A stretch of 64,000 nt of DNA from Davidsoniella eucalypti. Taxonomy: Eukaryota; Ascomycota; Sordariomycetes; Microascales; Ceratocystidaceae. The notes below the pieces were generated by a model. That model was not told the DNA's origin, ran no database searches, and saw nothing but the letters and a program-made list of their open reading frames with translations. Position numbers and translations under genes: made by a program. Below are positions 24,564-36,450 of the stretch, in pieces. The stretch's first letter is position 1, and each line of letters starts with the position of its first letter. The stretch spans positions 1 to 64,000 of the forward strand of contig RMBW01000044.1 of assembly GCA_004009845.1 (NCBI GenBank), in the 5' to 3' direction.

Positions 24564-27500
24564 AACAACCAGAAGCAACAACGCCTGGTCAGCAGCAGGC
24601 ACCAAAGACTCCACGTAGACTTAGCCGTAGTCGTAGACTTGGTAGAATCACCATAAGTATCGACATGGCGGCGGCGAATGGAAAGAAACATGGTAGATCA
24701 CCAGCTAGCTTCAATCCCTCAACGCCCCGGATCAACAAGAAGACAAGAAGTGTGCTTAGCAATGATGGCGGCGAATCAGACGACGAGAGTGGCGGTTTAC
24801 CAGCCGTTAATAACGAGGAGGACCATGAAGAGGACCATGAAGAGGACCATGAAAAGAACACTGAAGAGGACGATGGAAAGAACACTGATGAGAAGCGAGT
24901 TGACGATGGTACAAAGACTCCGCCAGCCAACAGCAACGACATGGATGGCCTTGGCCACATGCTTCAGCATAAACTTGCGTCGCCGCTGGGGGCCAAGAAG
25001 AGCCAGAAGTGCTTCCGTGAGCCCGAAGATCCCGATGACTATCCCATTCAGACTTCGGATATCAGATACAGCTCGTCTGCGCAGAATGCCCCCCGTCTTG
25101 CCAAAATTAGTAGTAGCGCCGGCAAACATCATGGTCCAGGCCAAGAGGATACAGAAAAGAGAGACGTCGTGGAAGGCGACGAGGAGACGGAAGACTTCAT
25201 AAGAACTGCACAACTCTCACATCTTGACCCAAGTATCACCACTGGCGTTTCTGCCGGACTTGGTTCAGGAGCAAGTGATGATCAGAGAAGAAGTCATAGG
25301 GCTGGGTCGTCAAGTGATGTCCAGCGAACGCTTTTTTCTTCTTCAACAGCCTCATCAAGTCGGCTAAAACAGATAAAAGCCACATCATCTTCTAGTTCCA
25401 CTCCTCTTGCTTATGATAAAGCCCATGCTACCGATTCTGCTACTTCCACACCCTTCCCTCAACCAGCATCTCATGGTCACTGTATAGGCAGATTGACTAC
25501 TGACTCATCGTCTCTCAAACAACATCATCAAGATCATGAGCAACTAGGCAGTCGCCGCAAAAACCCAGCAACTGCCATTTTCAAAACTACTACCACACCA
25601 CCAAACGCCGCAACTACTACAACAATCAGTTGTGAAATTGACCAACAGCAAGCGACACCACAGCCTCCACAGCAACCACAAAAAAATAAGCATCAAAACG
25701 CAGGACTGCTGCCTGGAGCTCCAGCACGCGATGGTAACTGCCCCACAAGCACATCAAATGGCAAGAGCGAAAAGCTTTCATGTTTGACGATAGTAGAGCG
25801 CGTGCCTGCCAAAACTGGCCGTGGCAGTGCCTCACCGCCAGTCACTACAAGAAAAGAAAGTGATAGTGTTGCTAAAGGCGCGTCGGAAGACGGAAAAGAA
25901 GAGCCTGAGCAACAAGAGAGAAACGAAAGAGTCACCAGGTCCACGAGTTCTGGCCTGTTGTGTGCCGACGACGTGGAGCGACTGCCCGCTGCCGAATTGA
26001 GTCACCATGATTCGTTGTACAGACTGCAGTATAAAAGGTCCCTCTCTCCATCACCATCTTCTCCCGCCTCTGTCTGTTCCGACTCATCTACGATTCCGGA
26101 TACTTCGCGACTTTCAAACATTCCCGACATATTTGCCTCCTCAGAATCAGCTCGTACACCTACAAAGTCTCGACACACGTCAGCCAACCCGCTGCTTTTA
26201 TCCGCTCCGTCCCCGTCTCAGCAAGATTGCGAAGCCTTGTACGAGTCCCGTCTTGTAGCTCGGCACTTTCTCAATAGTAACAACCGCTGGGCATTAGGAA
26301 GCCAAGTCTATGACCTTATCGCTAACGAAGGAGGAATCGATCGCCCTGAGCCGTACGGGAATACTACCGACGACAGTACCAGTCAGACAACAGGTTCTGT
26401 ATCCGAGTCTCAAGTCAGTGTCGATACTTTTAGTTCATCAATGGAGTCTTCCCTGCATAACCAGAGCCAGACACCTGTGAGTGGCTTTCATAGCCGCCGG
26501 GGAAATGGTGATGACAATGACTCCATGTTCGCCAGCGACGACACGGAAGTCCTCAACACTTTGTATAACAATAGTGTTAGTGGCGTTACCAGTGCCCTTG
26601 GTATGTTATCAGATACGACTTACCACTATCGGAAGAACATAAACTAACGTTGATTCTACAGGCACTCGCACCCGTCGTGCCTCCAGTATGCCTACCACCT
26701 ACAACAGTTCGAATATTTGAATTAACCATTATGCCACAGGCTCCTCTACTGCTACTACTGTTACTTCTCGTGTCGAGGGTAGTAGTGTTGCTATCCATGC
26801 TAACAGCTGTTTGGATCCTGCCCCTGCCCTAGTAGTACTCAACAGCTCAAAGTCTGCTAGATTGAATCAGCAACCAAACCCCAGTCTTTCTCGTCAGCAG
26901 CACAAGAAACGACAACATCTAGAGCAGAGAGAGAAACTCTTGATCCGCCAACGGGCCCAGCAGGAAGAGAAGAAGATTCCCCCCCATAAGATCTGGAAGC
27001 TACCGGGAAAACGGTACCAAACTGCATCGTCGTTGGGAACCGAGAGGAGTTGTACCCGCCAAGCCTTGTCCCTGAACCCGCAAGCGCAGGGTCTGGACAG
27101 CTTGAAATCCCCATCAACAGGATTGAAAAAAGGTTGCCGAAAGTCAGACGATCCTACCGTAGGCTCGGCCATGACGTCTTCGCCGCTTAAGAGTCTGCCA
27201 AACCCTAAAGTATCAAGGATCCAGGCCGACGCTAGACGGGTGCGTAAGTCATCTACGGGAAGCACATCCACATCAACGAGAGGAATAGTAGGGTTTACCG
27301 GTTTACCGCGCCGTGTTGACTCTCTTCTACCAAGAGCGGGAAATGATGGCAGTGTCCTTGATAAGGCTAGAGAAGGGAAAAGAGCGGGAAAAAATCAGGC
27401 ATCCTCTTATCGCAGGCCTGATTTCCAGCGGAGTAGCTCGATTACAGGGGCTACAGCTACCCAGCCATCCATATCTACAGACTTAAAAAGGTCTGTTCCA

Positions 27501-27788
27501 TCTACACCCTTAGCTACGTCTTCAGCTGCGCATATCCCTTGTAGCGGGAAACAGCGGGGACACGGACACGGCCATGTTGAGCCGATCCGAGCAATCCCAC
27601 GCCCCAATCGCCGATTATCGTTTGACTACAACACACGAGCGGAACATGCTCGTGTCAAATTTCGTGCGAACCCAGCCAATCCGCTAATTCCAGAGTTGCC
27701 AGCACGGTTTGAGGAGATTGAAGAGCGAGACTGGACTAAATTTCCAAGGGAGAAACGGACACGGCCCAAGATTTCAGTCTGGAAGTAG
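24458..27788 (+). CDS. Large low-complexity Ser-rich protein of unknown function next to MAT
   Basis: Predicted about 1071 aa from exons 24458-26600, 26662-26685 (24 nt) and 26740-27788, longer if the 24006 exon is included. The two small introns (61 and 54 nt) are canonical, and joining them unites two long open frames that are otherwise broken by stops. The protein is rich in Ser, Thr, Gln and charged residues and is mostly predicted disordered. Features seen: a basic RRLSRSRRLGR block near the N-terminus, an acidic EEDHEEDHEE repeat (from 12-bp DNA repeats at about 24820-24860), a more ordered segment around ALYESRLVARHFLNSNNRWA, and a basic C-terminus ending PKISVWK. Basic blocks suggest a nuclear or DNA-associated role, but that is inference. 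I do not recognise the family. It occupies the side of MAT1-1-2 where other fungi may have MAT1-1-3. Confidence 0.7.
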
Positions 27789-28672
27789 AAGAAAAGGAAC
27801 GAGCGAGTGGAGGGAAGATGGACAGATAGGACAGACAGGACAGACAGGACTACTGCATAGACTGGGGGACATCAGTTGCGTTGGCGTGCATCTGTAAACT
27901 GCCAATTTTATTATTTGATTTTTCTAGTTGATATATTCTGCTATAACGCACTTGACGCACTGTAGAAGGATGCCATGCATGTGTATGCTGACTCTTTGTT
28001 TTAGCCTGCTGGTTCTATCTGTATAATTCGCAAGTCTCCAAATACATAATGCACATAGATAACTATACAGATGCAGCTAACATAGAGAGCTGAAGGTGGA
28101 ATCACAATCTAAATTGGGGATATCAAAGTACGCAAGATAAGCCAAGTAAGCAAGAGTGTTTTATCGATGCCAGACAACGAACAAGAAAACCAAAAAGCGG
28201 TCAAGCCCATGTCTGGCGGCGTTCTTACATGTCTAAAATAAATAAATTAAAGTATGTTTGCGTTGCATTTTGCACGTCAGCGTTGCTGCAGTTTTGGTGG
28301 TTGAATGTTCTAGCCTAGGCCAAGTTAGGCTTAGATCGAGTTGATGTGCTTCAACGGCGAAGCTAAGCACGCGAAATAGACAATAAAAGGCAGATCAAAA
28401 TATTGAGAAAGATGAATACAAACGGGCAGAATTGTGATGAAGCTTTAATCGGCGTCCGTTGAGATTGTAAGAGATCGGCAGCGCTACCGGAACTCCTTGG
28501 TGGAAAGGCCGTCTAAAAGCAAGTTACAGCATTAACATGTACATATACTGGTAACTATGTAGCTGTACATCCACACACGTAGGTGCTACATACAATGCTA
28601 TGTATCTGTACGTAACATGTATATGGATATGCTACATAGGTACATACAACTGTCATACAACTATACAGACAA

Positions 28673-29020
28673 TCACACCCTCATACTCAGATTCTCCGGT
28701 CTTTTTGTGAAATTAGTGCAAACTGAACGACAAACAATACACTTTCGATCACACACGCCTCGACACTGAGTTGGAGATTGCAATTTAATTTCATCGTGGA
28801 CGCGATCCCGATATCGAGAGTGATGGTCGTAATCAGCCATATTGGTGATATCCTGGGTCAGCTCGGTTCGGAAAGATAGAAAGAATGTATATTTCAAATA
28901 CCAAAAGAGACAGAGAAGAGGAAACCCCGCTTCTACAGCCAGTCTTGGGGTGACGGGTTGGTAGTTCTGCCTATTATGAAAATGGACATTATTATGCAGC
29001 CGTGGTTGTGGAAGTGGCAT
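28673..29020 (-). other. Small Cys-rich open frame, doubtful
   Basis: A 115-codon frame on the minus strand; the last third has a compact cysteine cluster (CRGVCDRKCIVCRSVC). The family is not recognised and there is no signal peptide at the first ATG. An internal ATG would start at MADYDHHSRY. It may be chance; only the cysteine spacing makes it worth recording. Confidence 0.15.
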
Positions 29021-29348
29021 TACGAATAACCTGTAGGCCAGGTACTATCTCGTAACTGGCATGGCAGTTTCACTGTAAACCTGCTGCTTTGGAGCTTTGT
29101 TGACGGGAAATGAAGCTATCATGATACAAAATATTATCATAAAGTATGTATTATAAGTTATCGTGAAGCACTAAATCAAATCAGGTTTCTATCAAATCAC
29201 CACAACGATTTGGTGAATACTAATGAAGTTCAGCCATGGCAGAGTTATGCGCTGTACCGTGTCCACTGATCCTCTACATTCAGTTAATCTTCATTGTCTA
29301 TCTCTGCCACACTCTCTGTTGCTCCTACCGCAGCTCTAGTTCCCATCT

Positions 29349-29349
29349 T

Positions 29350-29393
<44 letters not shown>

Positions 29394-29425
29394 TCTTCTT
29401 CTTCTTCTTCTTCTTCTTCTTCTTC
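29349..29425. repeat. CT/TTC compound microsatellite
   Basis: A run of CT dinucleotides (about 29361-29390) passes directly into TTC trinucleotides (about 29391-29425). It lies in noncoding DNA upstream of the F-box gene. Confidence 0.95.
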
Positions 29426-30639
29426 CCTGCTCCCGCCCCTTCTTTTCTCACTCTTCTCCTTCGTGCTCACATGCTCATTTGTCCCCCCTTCCACCCAATA
29501 TTGGCGTTTGAGATAAACAGACCCGTCTGCATATCACGTTACGACTTTCCTGTAGCTTTCCTTTGAAAACATAAGAATCTATACACTTCAGTTATTCTTA
29601 GATACTTTGTCACCGTGGACAAGAAGATAAAATAGAAAACAGAGGTGGCCGGGAAGTCGTATAGCCGAACATAATGACTTTTTTTTATTACCACTCATAT
29701 TACTGTGCTGGCCGTGTTACCTAAAACTCATGCAACTCGCCGTGGCCGAAGTCTCATGATAAAGCCACCGACCCCGATCAGTAGGCCATTTTTTTTGGTT
29801 TTTTTTTGTTCTCTGAAGACGCCGTGGTCAAGGCTTCATCTAAGCCGTTATTAAACGCCCGTTTAACTCGAGTATCCCAGAACTGGAAATCACAGCCGAC
29901 GAGCCATCGTTTTATCAGGTTGTCTTCCTTGTTCTTGTATCTTATATTACTATTTTTGTGCTAGTCCGTCTTATCAGCTCTGTGTATCGAGTGTAAATAT
30001 TGGCAAACGGCTCTGTTTGGAGCTAATAAAACTCATGCAGAGTTCAAACGAAGCGTCAGGCAGCACAACATCAGCAACGCCCCTCGGCCTATGAGAAGCA
30101 GGAATCACAGAGGGGTCAAGTGAGGGAGATAGAAATATGGAAGTGGCTTGTTACTGGTGTACAGAAGGCAGTAGAGGAAGTTGGAGCTGTTTTATTGGAT
30201 AACTAGAGTATCAACCTACCCTAACAGTCAGCTTTTGGGCTCTTGGATCGGTTCTTTAGGCTTCAAGCTTCGAGTTTAGACGTTGGGCTTGGGGGCTCTC
30301 TGGTACAATTTCCTTGTTCCCTCTTCTTTTTGGTTGCTAACTACCCCATCTTCGTCTCTATTTTTTTGCAGAGAATTGTGTCACGACAGCTTATCTGCAT
30401 ATGTTGCCGGATATATAAACCTCATGATTGCCCGCTGTCTTTGCCAACATTTTCTTCTTTTCTTTTCTCCACACTCTCGGCTACATCGAAACTCCAACGT
30501 GTCTATCCATCCTTATTTCATTTTCTTCAACGCTTCTCGCTTCTCTTAAGAACCTTGTTCCCATTTCAATCCCGCTTCTCTTTGACTTCGTCACCATCCC
30601 ACCTGCCAAACCACATCTTCCCTTTTTTTCTTGTGAATC

Positions 30640-31716
30640 ATGGCTAACATCACTGACCAGCCTGACATCGGAGAGCTTGTTGCCTCTGTTAGAGACATCA
30701 GCATCCTTGACAATAACCCTGGCCCCAGCTCAGACGATCCCGTGAGCAATGTTCCCCCGGGTAACAGCCACGTCGGCGTCGGCGGTGATCTTGTCGCGTA
30801 TAGAAGTCGCCACTTGTACGGACTAGAGATGTCACAGTTCAGTAAGGATAATAGCATGCACCTTGGCCAGTACATGTCTCAGGGCCTCTTGAGTAACAAT
30901 CTTTCAGATGATGCGCCTGACGGTAGTGTCGCGTTTATGTACCGTATCGGACGCACCGAGGACGGCCCGTCGGCTTCCTCTGATAGTTGTGCCATCAGAA
31001 TCGGAAAGATGAAGCCGCCGGTCGAGGTCCCTTGCACCATTCCGTTCCGCTTCCCCGCTACTGTAAGTATCCCTCCCTGCAAGAAAACAAGAAGCATCAC
31101 TCTAGTACTATTTGCTAACCCATCATCTCTCCTACCTTGTATCCAGATCTGCAACAAGAAGGCGGGCTTTTCCAGCTCTCTGGCAGTCCTGCCCAACGAG
31201 ATGCTGTTCTGCATCTTTGAGTGTCTGGATGACCAGAATGACCGCCTGGCCTTTGCAATGACCAGCAACTTCATGATGCAGGTGGCGTCGAAGTTATCGA
31301 TCTCGACACCTACTTGCCCCCAGTATCTTGACCCCCAGCGCAGTCTTCCCGATGGCATCCAGCGCTTCGTGTCGCTCATGAAAATGGCGGAAGATGTGTC
31401 GCTTAACTTCCCCGAAAGTCGGCATTGTATCCAGTGTGTGCTGTCCCGTAATTCCGACCCCGACGGGTGGAATTCCGAACGTGATGCCTGGATGTTGCAG
31501 GAAATGACTCGCCTTGTGCTACCGTGTGACGATCCCATGGTCCTATGGAACTACGTGACCGGCGCTTGGCAGATCGGCCGGTTCGAGATTTGCCCTTCGT
31601 GCTGGGGCGAGAGACGCCGCCGCAGTTTCGAGATTCTCCTGTCGGTTCAGCGCTTCCCCCCCGTATACTGGGATGATATCCCCCAGGACCACTTCATCAT
31701 GCAGCGTCTCCACTAA
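30640..31716 (+). CDS. F-box domain protein
   Basis: Predicted 330-aa protein from exons 30640-31062 and 31147-31716. The F-box lies just after the splice junction (about residues 152-190: AVLPNEMLFCIFECLDDQND, then RLAFAMTSNFM). F-box proteins bind Skp1 and recruit substrates to SCF ubiquitin ligases. The N-terminal 140 residues are variable and Ser/Asp/Gly-rich. The C-terminal part has several Cys and Trp residues, as in many fungal F-box proteins of unknown target. The 84-nt intron has a GTAAGT donor, GCTAAC branch and CCAG acceptor, yet is a multiple of three with no stop in frame, so an unspliced 358-aa form is also possible. It is convergent with CWC24. Confidence 0.85.
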   Translation: MANITDQPDIGELVASVRDISILDNNPGPSSDDPVSNVPPGNSHVGVGGDLVAYRSRHLYGLEMSQFSKDNSMHLGQYMSQGLLSNNLSDDAPDGSVAFMYRIGRTEDGPSASSDSCAIRIGKMKPPVEVPCTIPFRFPATVSIPPCKKTRSITLVLFANPSSLLPCIQICNKKAGFSSSLAVLPNEMLFCIFECLDDQNDRLAFAMTSNFMMQVASKLSISTPTCPQYLDPQRSLPDGIQRFVSLMKMAEDVSLNFPESRHCIQCVLSRNSDPDGWNSERDAWMLQEMTRLVLPCDDPMVLWNYVTGAWQIGRFEICPSCWGERRRRSFEILLSVQRFPPVYWDDIPQDHFIMQRLH

Positions 31717-32307
31717 GCCGTGATGGAGCTATCTTCTAGGCTACGATTTGGTTTGATTCATGATCAGTTACAAGATCAGTCTTTGCATAGACAGTAGAAA
31801 GCCCAAGCACTTAAGCCGACAGTAGTGGTAGTGATAAGTCAGATAGTTATGTTGTTTTAGGGTCATCAGTATTGAGTTAGAAATTGGAGTATTACAGTGG
31901 AAGCATGGTGACCCTTAGTTTAATCGGCAAAGTGGAATAATAATAGTATTATAAGTTATGGAAATATGTATTATCAGTTATGGAAATATGTATCAGTCTC
32001 GGCATTAAATAAGTTACTGTAGTGAGTGCAAGCTTGCATGTAAATTAAAGCTTGAAGTGGTTGTGATTTCCAGCATCAAACTTGTATATAAATCGAGTAC
32101 CAAGTATTATCAAATATTTAGCTAGTTGCGGTGACGTTGGGCTCCATATTAGAGTCAGACAACCAAGCTCCAAGGATCAAGGACACAGAATAGCAACACT
32201 TTCGTATCCCTGTAGCCCTAATAAACAAAATCCCCTCCCTTTTGCCCTGTTTCATTTTGCCCATTGAACTAACGTTAAAAAGAGCTTGGGCCGTTGTACA
32301 ACGCTGA
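31717..32307. other. Convergent 3' region, F-box gene and CWC24
   Basis: About 590 bp between convergent genes, AT-rich. It contains a 22-bp direct repeat (31947-31968 and 31969-31990, one mismatch). Short open frames are not supported as genes. Confidence 0.5.
31947..31990. repeat. Two tandem copies of a 22-bp unit
   Basis: Units at 31947-31968 and 31969-31990 differ at one position; both end in GTTATGGAAATATG. Confidence 0.9.
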
Positions 32308-33345
32308 CTAATGTGCTTGATTTTCTTCCTGCTCTTTCAGTATCCTCGCCTCCTCCTCCCTTGCCGCCTTTCTCTCCAGCAGTTTCGTCAATTTTTTCGC
32401 GGTATTGAAGACACCATTCGTGCCCACACCGCAAGCCGCGCACGTAGGATCTTTGCGGTAGCGTTGGAGAGCGCACTTCTCGCAGAAATAGTGGTTGCAG
32501 CGAGTCAGAATCGGCGCCTTGTAGTCTCCCTTGCAGATGAAGCACTTGAACGGGATAGTTTCGAGCAGGGCGGCCTCGGCCTCATCGAAGCCTTTCGAGT
32601 CGGCGTTGGCGGTGTTGTTGTTGTTGTCTTTTGCTGCATTGGCTACTATCGTGCCGCCCATGTTCTTGCGTCCCTTGGATACCGTTTCCCACTGCCGGTC
32701 CAGTTGCCAGCCTTGCAGGACCTGCTCTCGCGAATGGAGGAACTTGCAGTTGTCGCCGAACCCACAGAAGCCTGTCTGCTTGTAGTCCTTGCACACGTCG
32801 GGCGCATAGTCGGTCACCGTGATAGTGCGGATATTGGTCGCCGCCTTGATCGGCCCGAAACTGCGGTTTGGCGCGTCGGGGTTCTTCTCGAAGAACTTGG
32901 TCTGGTTGGCCAGGCCCTTGTAGGCCCCATCTGCTGCCACTAAAGAAGCCTTGGTTCGACTCGCATCCTTGCCTTTGCCTTTGCTGTGGACTGAGTCTGC
33001 CTGGTCATACCATTCTAGCTCCTTGGTGGCATCGTTGACGCTTGTTATGCCGGCCGTGCGGTCTGCTGCAAATTCCGTGGCCTTGAGCTCGTCGCTTGGC
33101 TTGTTCTTCTGGGCGGCTAATGAGGATGAAGACGCGGAAACAGCCGCGCCAGTCATGCTTCTCTTGCGTCGTTTCACGCGCTGCCCTGTCTCTTCATCGT
33201 CCGTCATCTCAAACCCCGAGTCCGAGTCATCCGAGTCTCCACGCGGAGGTGTCGCCGCGCGCTTCCGAAGGTTCTTGCCCTTCGCGCCGCGTTTCTTGAA
33301 TAGAGCTACAGGCGCAGCAGGTGTCTCATCAGTAGTTGGCTCCAT
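32308..33345 (-). CDS. CWC24: Cwc24/RNF113-type pre-mRNA splicing factor
   Basis: Intronless 345-aa protein. Cwc24 joins the spliceosome at activation and shields the 5' splice site; RNF113 is the animal counterpart. Seen: a disordered N-terminus with basic stretches (nuclear localisation likely), a CCCH zinc finger at residues 185-204 (CKDYKQTGFCGFGDNCKFLH, spacing C-x8-C-x5-C-x3-H), and a C3HC4 RING finger at about 267-304 (CFIC, CNHYFCEKC, CAACG). The order CCCH then RING and the segment NIRTITVTDYAPDVCKDY are diagnostic. A Lys/Glu-rich tail follows. The ATG at 33345 is close to a 23-bp minisatellite that must form part of the 5' leader. The gene is convergent with the F-box gene. Confidence 0.95.
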   Translation of the reverse strand: MEPTTDETPAAPVALFKKRGAKGKNLRKRAATPPRGDSDDSDSGFEMTDDEETGQRVKRRKRSMTGAAVSASSSSLAAQKNKPSDELKATEFAADRTAGITSVNDATKELEWYDQADSVHSKGKGKDASRTKASLVAADGAYKGLANQTKFFEKNPDAPNRSFGPIKAATNIRTITVTDYAPDVCKDYKQTGFCGFGDNCKFLHSREQVLQGWQLDRQWETVSKGRKNMGGTIVANAAKDNNNNTANADSKGFDEAEAALLETIPFKCFICKGDYKAPILTRCNHYFCEKCALQRYRKDPTCAACGVGTNGVFNTAKKLTKLLERKAAREEEARILKEQEENQAH

Positions 33346-33361
33346 GAGGACGATATTGTTG

Positions 33362-33499
33362 AGTGTTGTATTGAGATATGAATGTGTGTTGTATGGAGAT
33401 ATTGTTGTGTGTTGTATGGAGATATTGTTGTGTGTTGTATTGAGATATTGTTGTGTGTTGTATTGAGATATGAGTGTGTGTTGTATGGAGATATGAATG
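33362..33499. repeat. 23-bp minisatellite, six copies, in CWC24 leader/promoter
   Basis: Six head-to-tail units at 33362, 33385, 33408, 33431, 33454 and 33477, each close to TGTGTTGTATGGAGATATTG plus TTG. The last two and the first have ATGAATG/ATGAGTG ends. The array begins 17 bp upstream of the CWC24 start, so the transcript would carry a CA-rich, structure-poor repeat in its leader. Confidence 0.96.
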
Positions 33500-36450
33500 T
33501 ATAAGTTGTGAATGTGTATAAGTTGTGAGTGAGTATAGGTTGTATGCGTATAGTTCCTAAAGGAGGTCTAAGCAACAATTGTCGCCGTGATCATTGCCAA
33601 ACTTATGAATGTCGCTGGCTTTGTGTTTTACGATGTGTATCGTATAGTTTTGCCTATTATATTTCCTAAGTTTTGCTTCTAATTCTTCTTTTTTAGATGA
33701 TTTATGATATACACAGCAAGAAAATCAAGAACCATCTGCAGCCTTGACTATGGGGCTAAAAATTAATTATGCAGCGATTATTCAATTTATGCACTCACTG
33801 ATCGCGCATAACATTTGTAATCACGCTTTTAGTACACAGTCTGTAGCACCGTGCTTTCCTGTGTTATACTGTATGTTGATTGCAATCCAGTAACCCTAAG
33901 GGGTGTCTTCACAACCTCTCGCTATCAAAAGTACCGAGACTACAACAAATTATATGAGTTGTCACTATTTTATCTCTTTCTTTTTGCCTTTTTGCTTACT
34001 TGATTGACTCGTGTGAAATTGCATCACTCTTCCCAATATGAACAATTCCTTCCGAGAATTGGAAAATGAACAAAAACACCTGACATGACTGTACATCTCA
34101 CGAAAAAGCCTACAAACGCAGCTTTCCTGCGCAAGAGAAGACTAGGTAATTAGTTTGCAGACAATACCAGACGCTGTACTATCATACTTGCTCTAGGATG
34201 AGCGGTCGGGAGCTTACCAACGGAAACGGTGAGCAAGTTAGAAAATAGAAACGTAGAGATAGTGGTGGCCTGCGTCTTGCTGCTGGCAGAGGCGTACGTG
34301 ATATCCAATGAGAATCGATATACTAATCTCTCCTCGGCTTGGAGACGGGTAGATGCTTCAATCCGAGGGAGCCACAGCGCTTAGAATACGGGCAGCCTGA
34401 TACAGTTCACAAATGAAAAGACGAGGAGATGGCGCAATGTTGTTGCTGCCTTGGGCACCGGTATTTGATACGGCAAAGAATTCGGAGTAGCCAGCCTAGA
34501 AGGGTCGGAGATACGATGGCTGACCATCTTGGCTCTATGCCAACACACAACCTGGAAAAACTGCACAAGATGTCTCTCAATCCTCCAAGCCATCTTTCTA
34601 TCTCATTCTCTTTGCTTCTCTGGTTCCCGCCTTCTCTACCCTCGGCGTGCTTCTGCTAGCCACATATTTACATTTATCAAGGCACACACAAGTCCTGCAG
34701 CCGCCCTACAACCTATGAGAATCTAGAGCTAGCCCACACTTGCTCGATTTCCTTTGGGTATAGCTCATTCGGATCGAGCAAAACGAACTTTCACACGCCC
34801 TCTGATGCTGTATATACGCCAGAGCTGTACCACCATTACCCTAAACTAGACCAAATCTGTGCTTCTTCGCCGTATTACATGTATACATAAGTACATAGTA
34901 CAAATGGGTGACATACAGGCCTACCGCGGCGTACGTTTGTGCTCCTGATAACGAGTATCGGGGAGGTAGCGATACTGGCACGTACTTACTGGAGGTATGT
35001 ATTATACATGCACATGCAATAGAAGACGAACTCCAAGCTTACTGCCACGCTGGCCATACAGATATAACATGTTCCAACTAAACATAAGCATTCCATTCTT
35101 ACTCTGGGCGATGCATATCAAAGCCTTGATATCGTTGTCGCCCTAGCCTTACTGCTATGTGGTGGAACTATTTTCACAGAGAAGTATGGTATAGGCCATA
35201 TATTCACCAGACCAGAGCTCTAAACGCAGACAAGAGCTCTAAAAACAGACACTAAGAAGAAGACCCTAGAAGCGGCCCGGGCTGCTGAGCCAAGGAGACG
35301 AATTGACTCGTGTTACCTTGGAAATATAGATATACATATGGCCGAAAACAGTATGGTACAGTTCGGAATGAAGGCACCATTAGCCGCGCAAATTCAGACC
35401 AGCAGTGTCCAAATTCAAACCAGCAGTGTCCAAATTCACACATGCTGCTGTGTTGAGAGGAGAGGGAGGGGGGTCGAGTGATTGGTGATAGATAGCAAAT
35501 TGCACCCCCCACACCCCTTCGCTCTAGGTTGTTCAGCTGGAAGAATGCATTGTAATGGGCTAATATGTGCACATCTGCAGAGCTGCACACCTTCACACGC
35601 TGACTGTGACTAGGCATACACAACACGCAGCGTTACTAACACACTAACGCGAATGTGCTGCCGTCACCGCCTTTCTCTTGTCCGGAACGAGCTGGAAGAA
35701 GCAAGCAAGAAGGAGAAAAAACAGGGCCACGAACCACCGGCCTTTGTTGGTGGTGATCCTGCAATGTGAATAGCTGCATGCAACCGTTTGACCAACCTTC
35801 TGCATGAAGTGACTGCGAAAAAGCCATCGCGCTACGAGATAAAATACAAAATACGCAGAATAAAATGACTAGACGACACCAGATTGGCTGGCTTTTTGTG
35901 TGGCATTACGGGCTCTGCTCTGCTCTCTTTTTTTCGGGTAGTCTGCTGTCCCCCTCGTCTTCTCGTTTTTCCGTGCTTTTTTCTTTTTTTTTTCCGTCTT
36001 TGTTTTTTGCTAGACTGAGTCTGGCTTTTTTACTGACCAACTACTGGTCTTCCCACCCTGACTGAGCTGCCGACGGGCTCAACCGCCCGGAAAATACTGG
36101 CTATTCTGCATGTTTTAGCCTCAAATACCACCTGTTCCAAGGCAATCCGGTCAAAGACGCACTTTAATGCTTGTAGCTGCCTCTGTAAGCCTGTGTGAAG
36201 CTGGGATTACACGATACACACAGAACCGTCTGTTTTGGCTCTGCCGTGATCCCTTGCCTATCACTTATAGCCAGAGTTGCCAAGCAAGCAACCTGCCTGG
36301 CATTCTTATATAAAACGGCCCCCCCTCCCCGTTCACCAACCTTACCATTGTCTCCCTCTGTGTATCCCGATTCTGCCTAGTTCTATTGCTGCCACTCTTA
36401 TTTTTCTGTAGTCACTGTGCTTGGCTCCCTTTTTCTTTGCCCTTCCCAAC
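33500..36450. other. Gene-free stretch
   Basis: About 2.95 kb between the divergent starts of CWC24 and the 36.5-38.0 kb gene. Only short open frames without similarity. A 21-bp tandem repeat lies at 35390-35440. The last 600 bp are pyrimidine-rich and contain a TATATAAAA-type box at about 36305-36314, probably the promoter of the next gene. Confidence 0.4.
35390..35440. repeat. 21-bp tandem repeat, about 2.4 copies
   Basis: Units at 35390-35410 and 35411-35431 share AAATTCA and CCAGCAGTGTCC, and a partial third follows. Noncoding. Confidence 0.85.

Larger units (their letters stand above)
27789..30639. other. Gene-free stretch with microsatellite and F-box gene leader
   Basis: About 2.85 kb. 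Nothing clearly coding. It includes TACAT/ATGTA-rich DNA at 28530-28660, a CT/TTC microsatellite (listed separately), and a pyrimidine-rich segment at 30420-30635 just before the F-box gene that is probably its 5' leader. Long open frames in that leader are shadows of the pyrimidine content. Confidence 0.4.
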
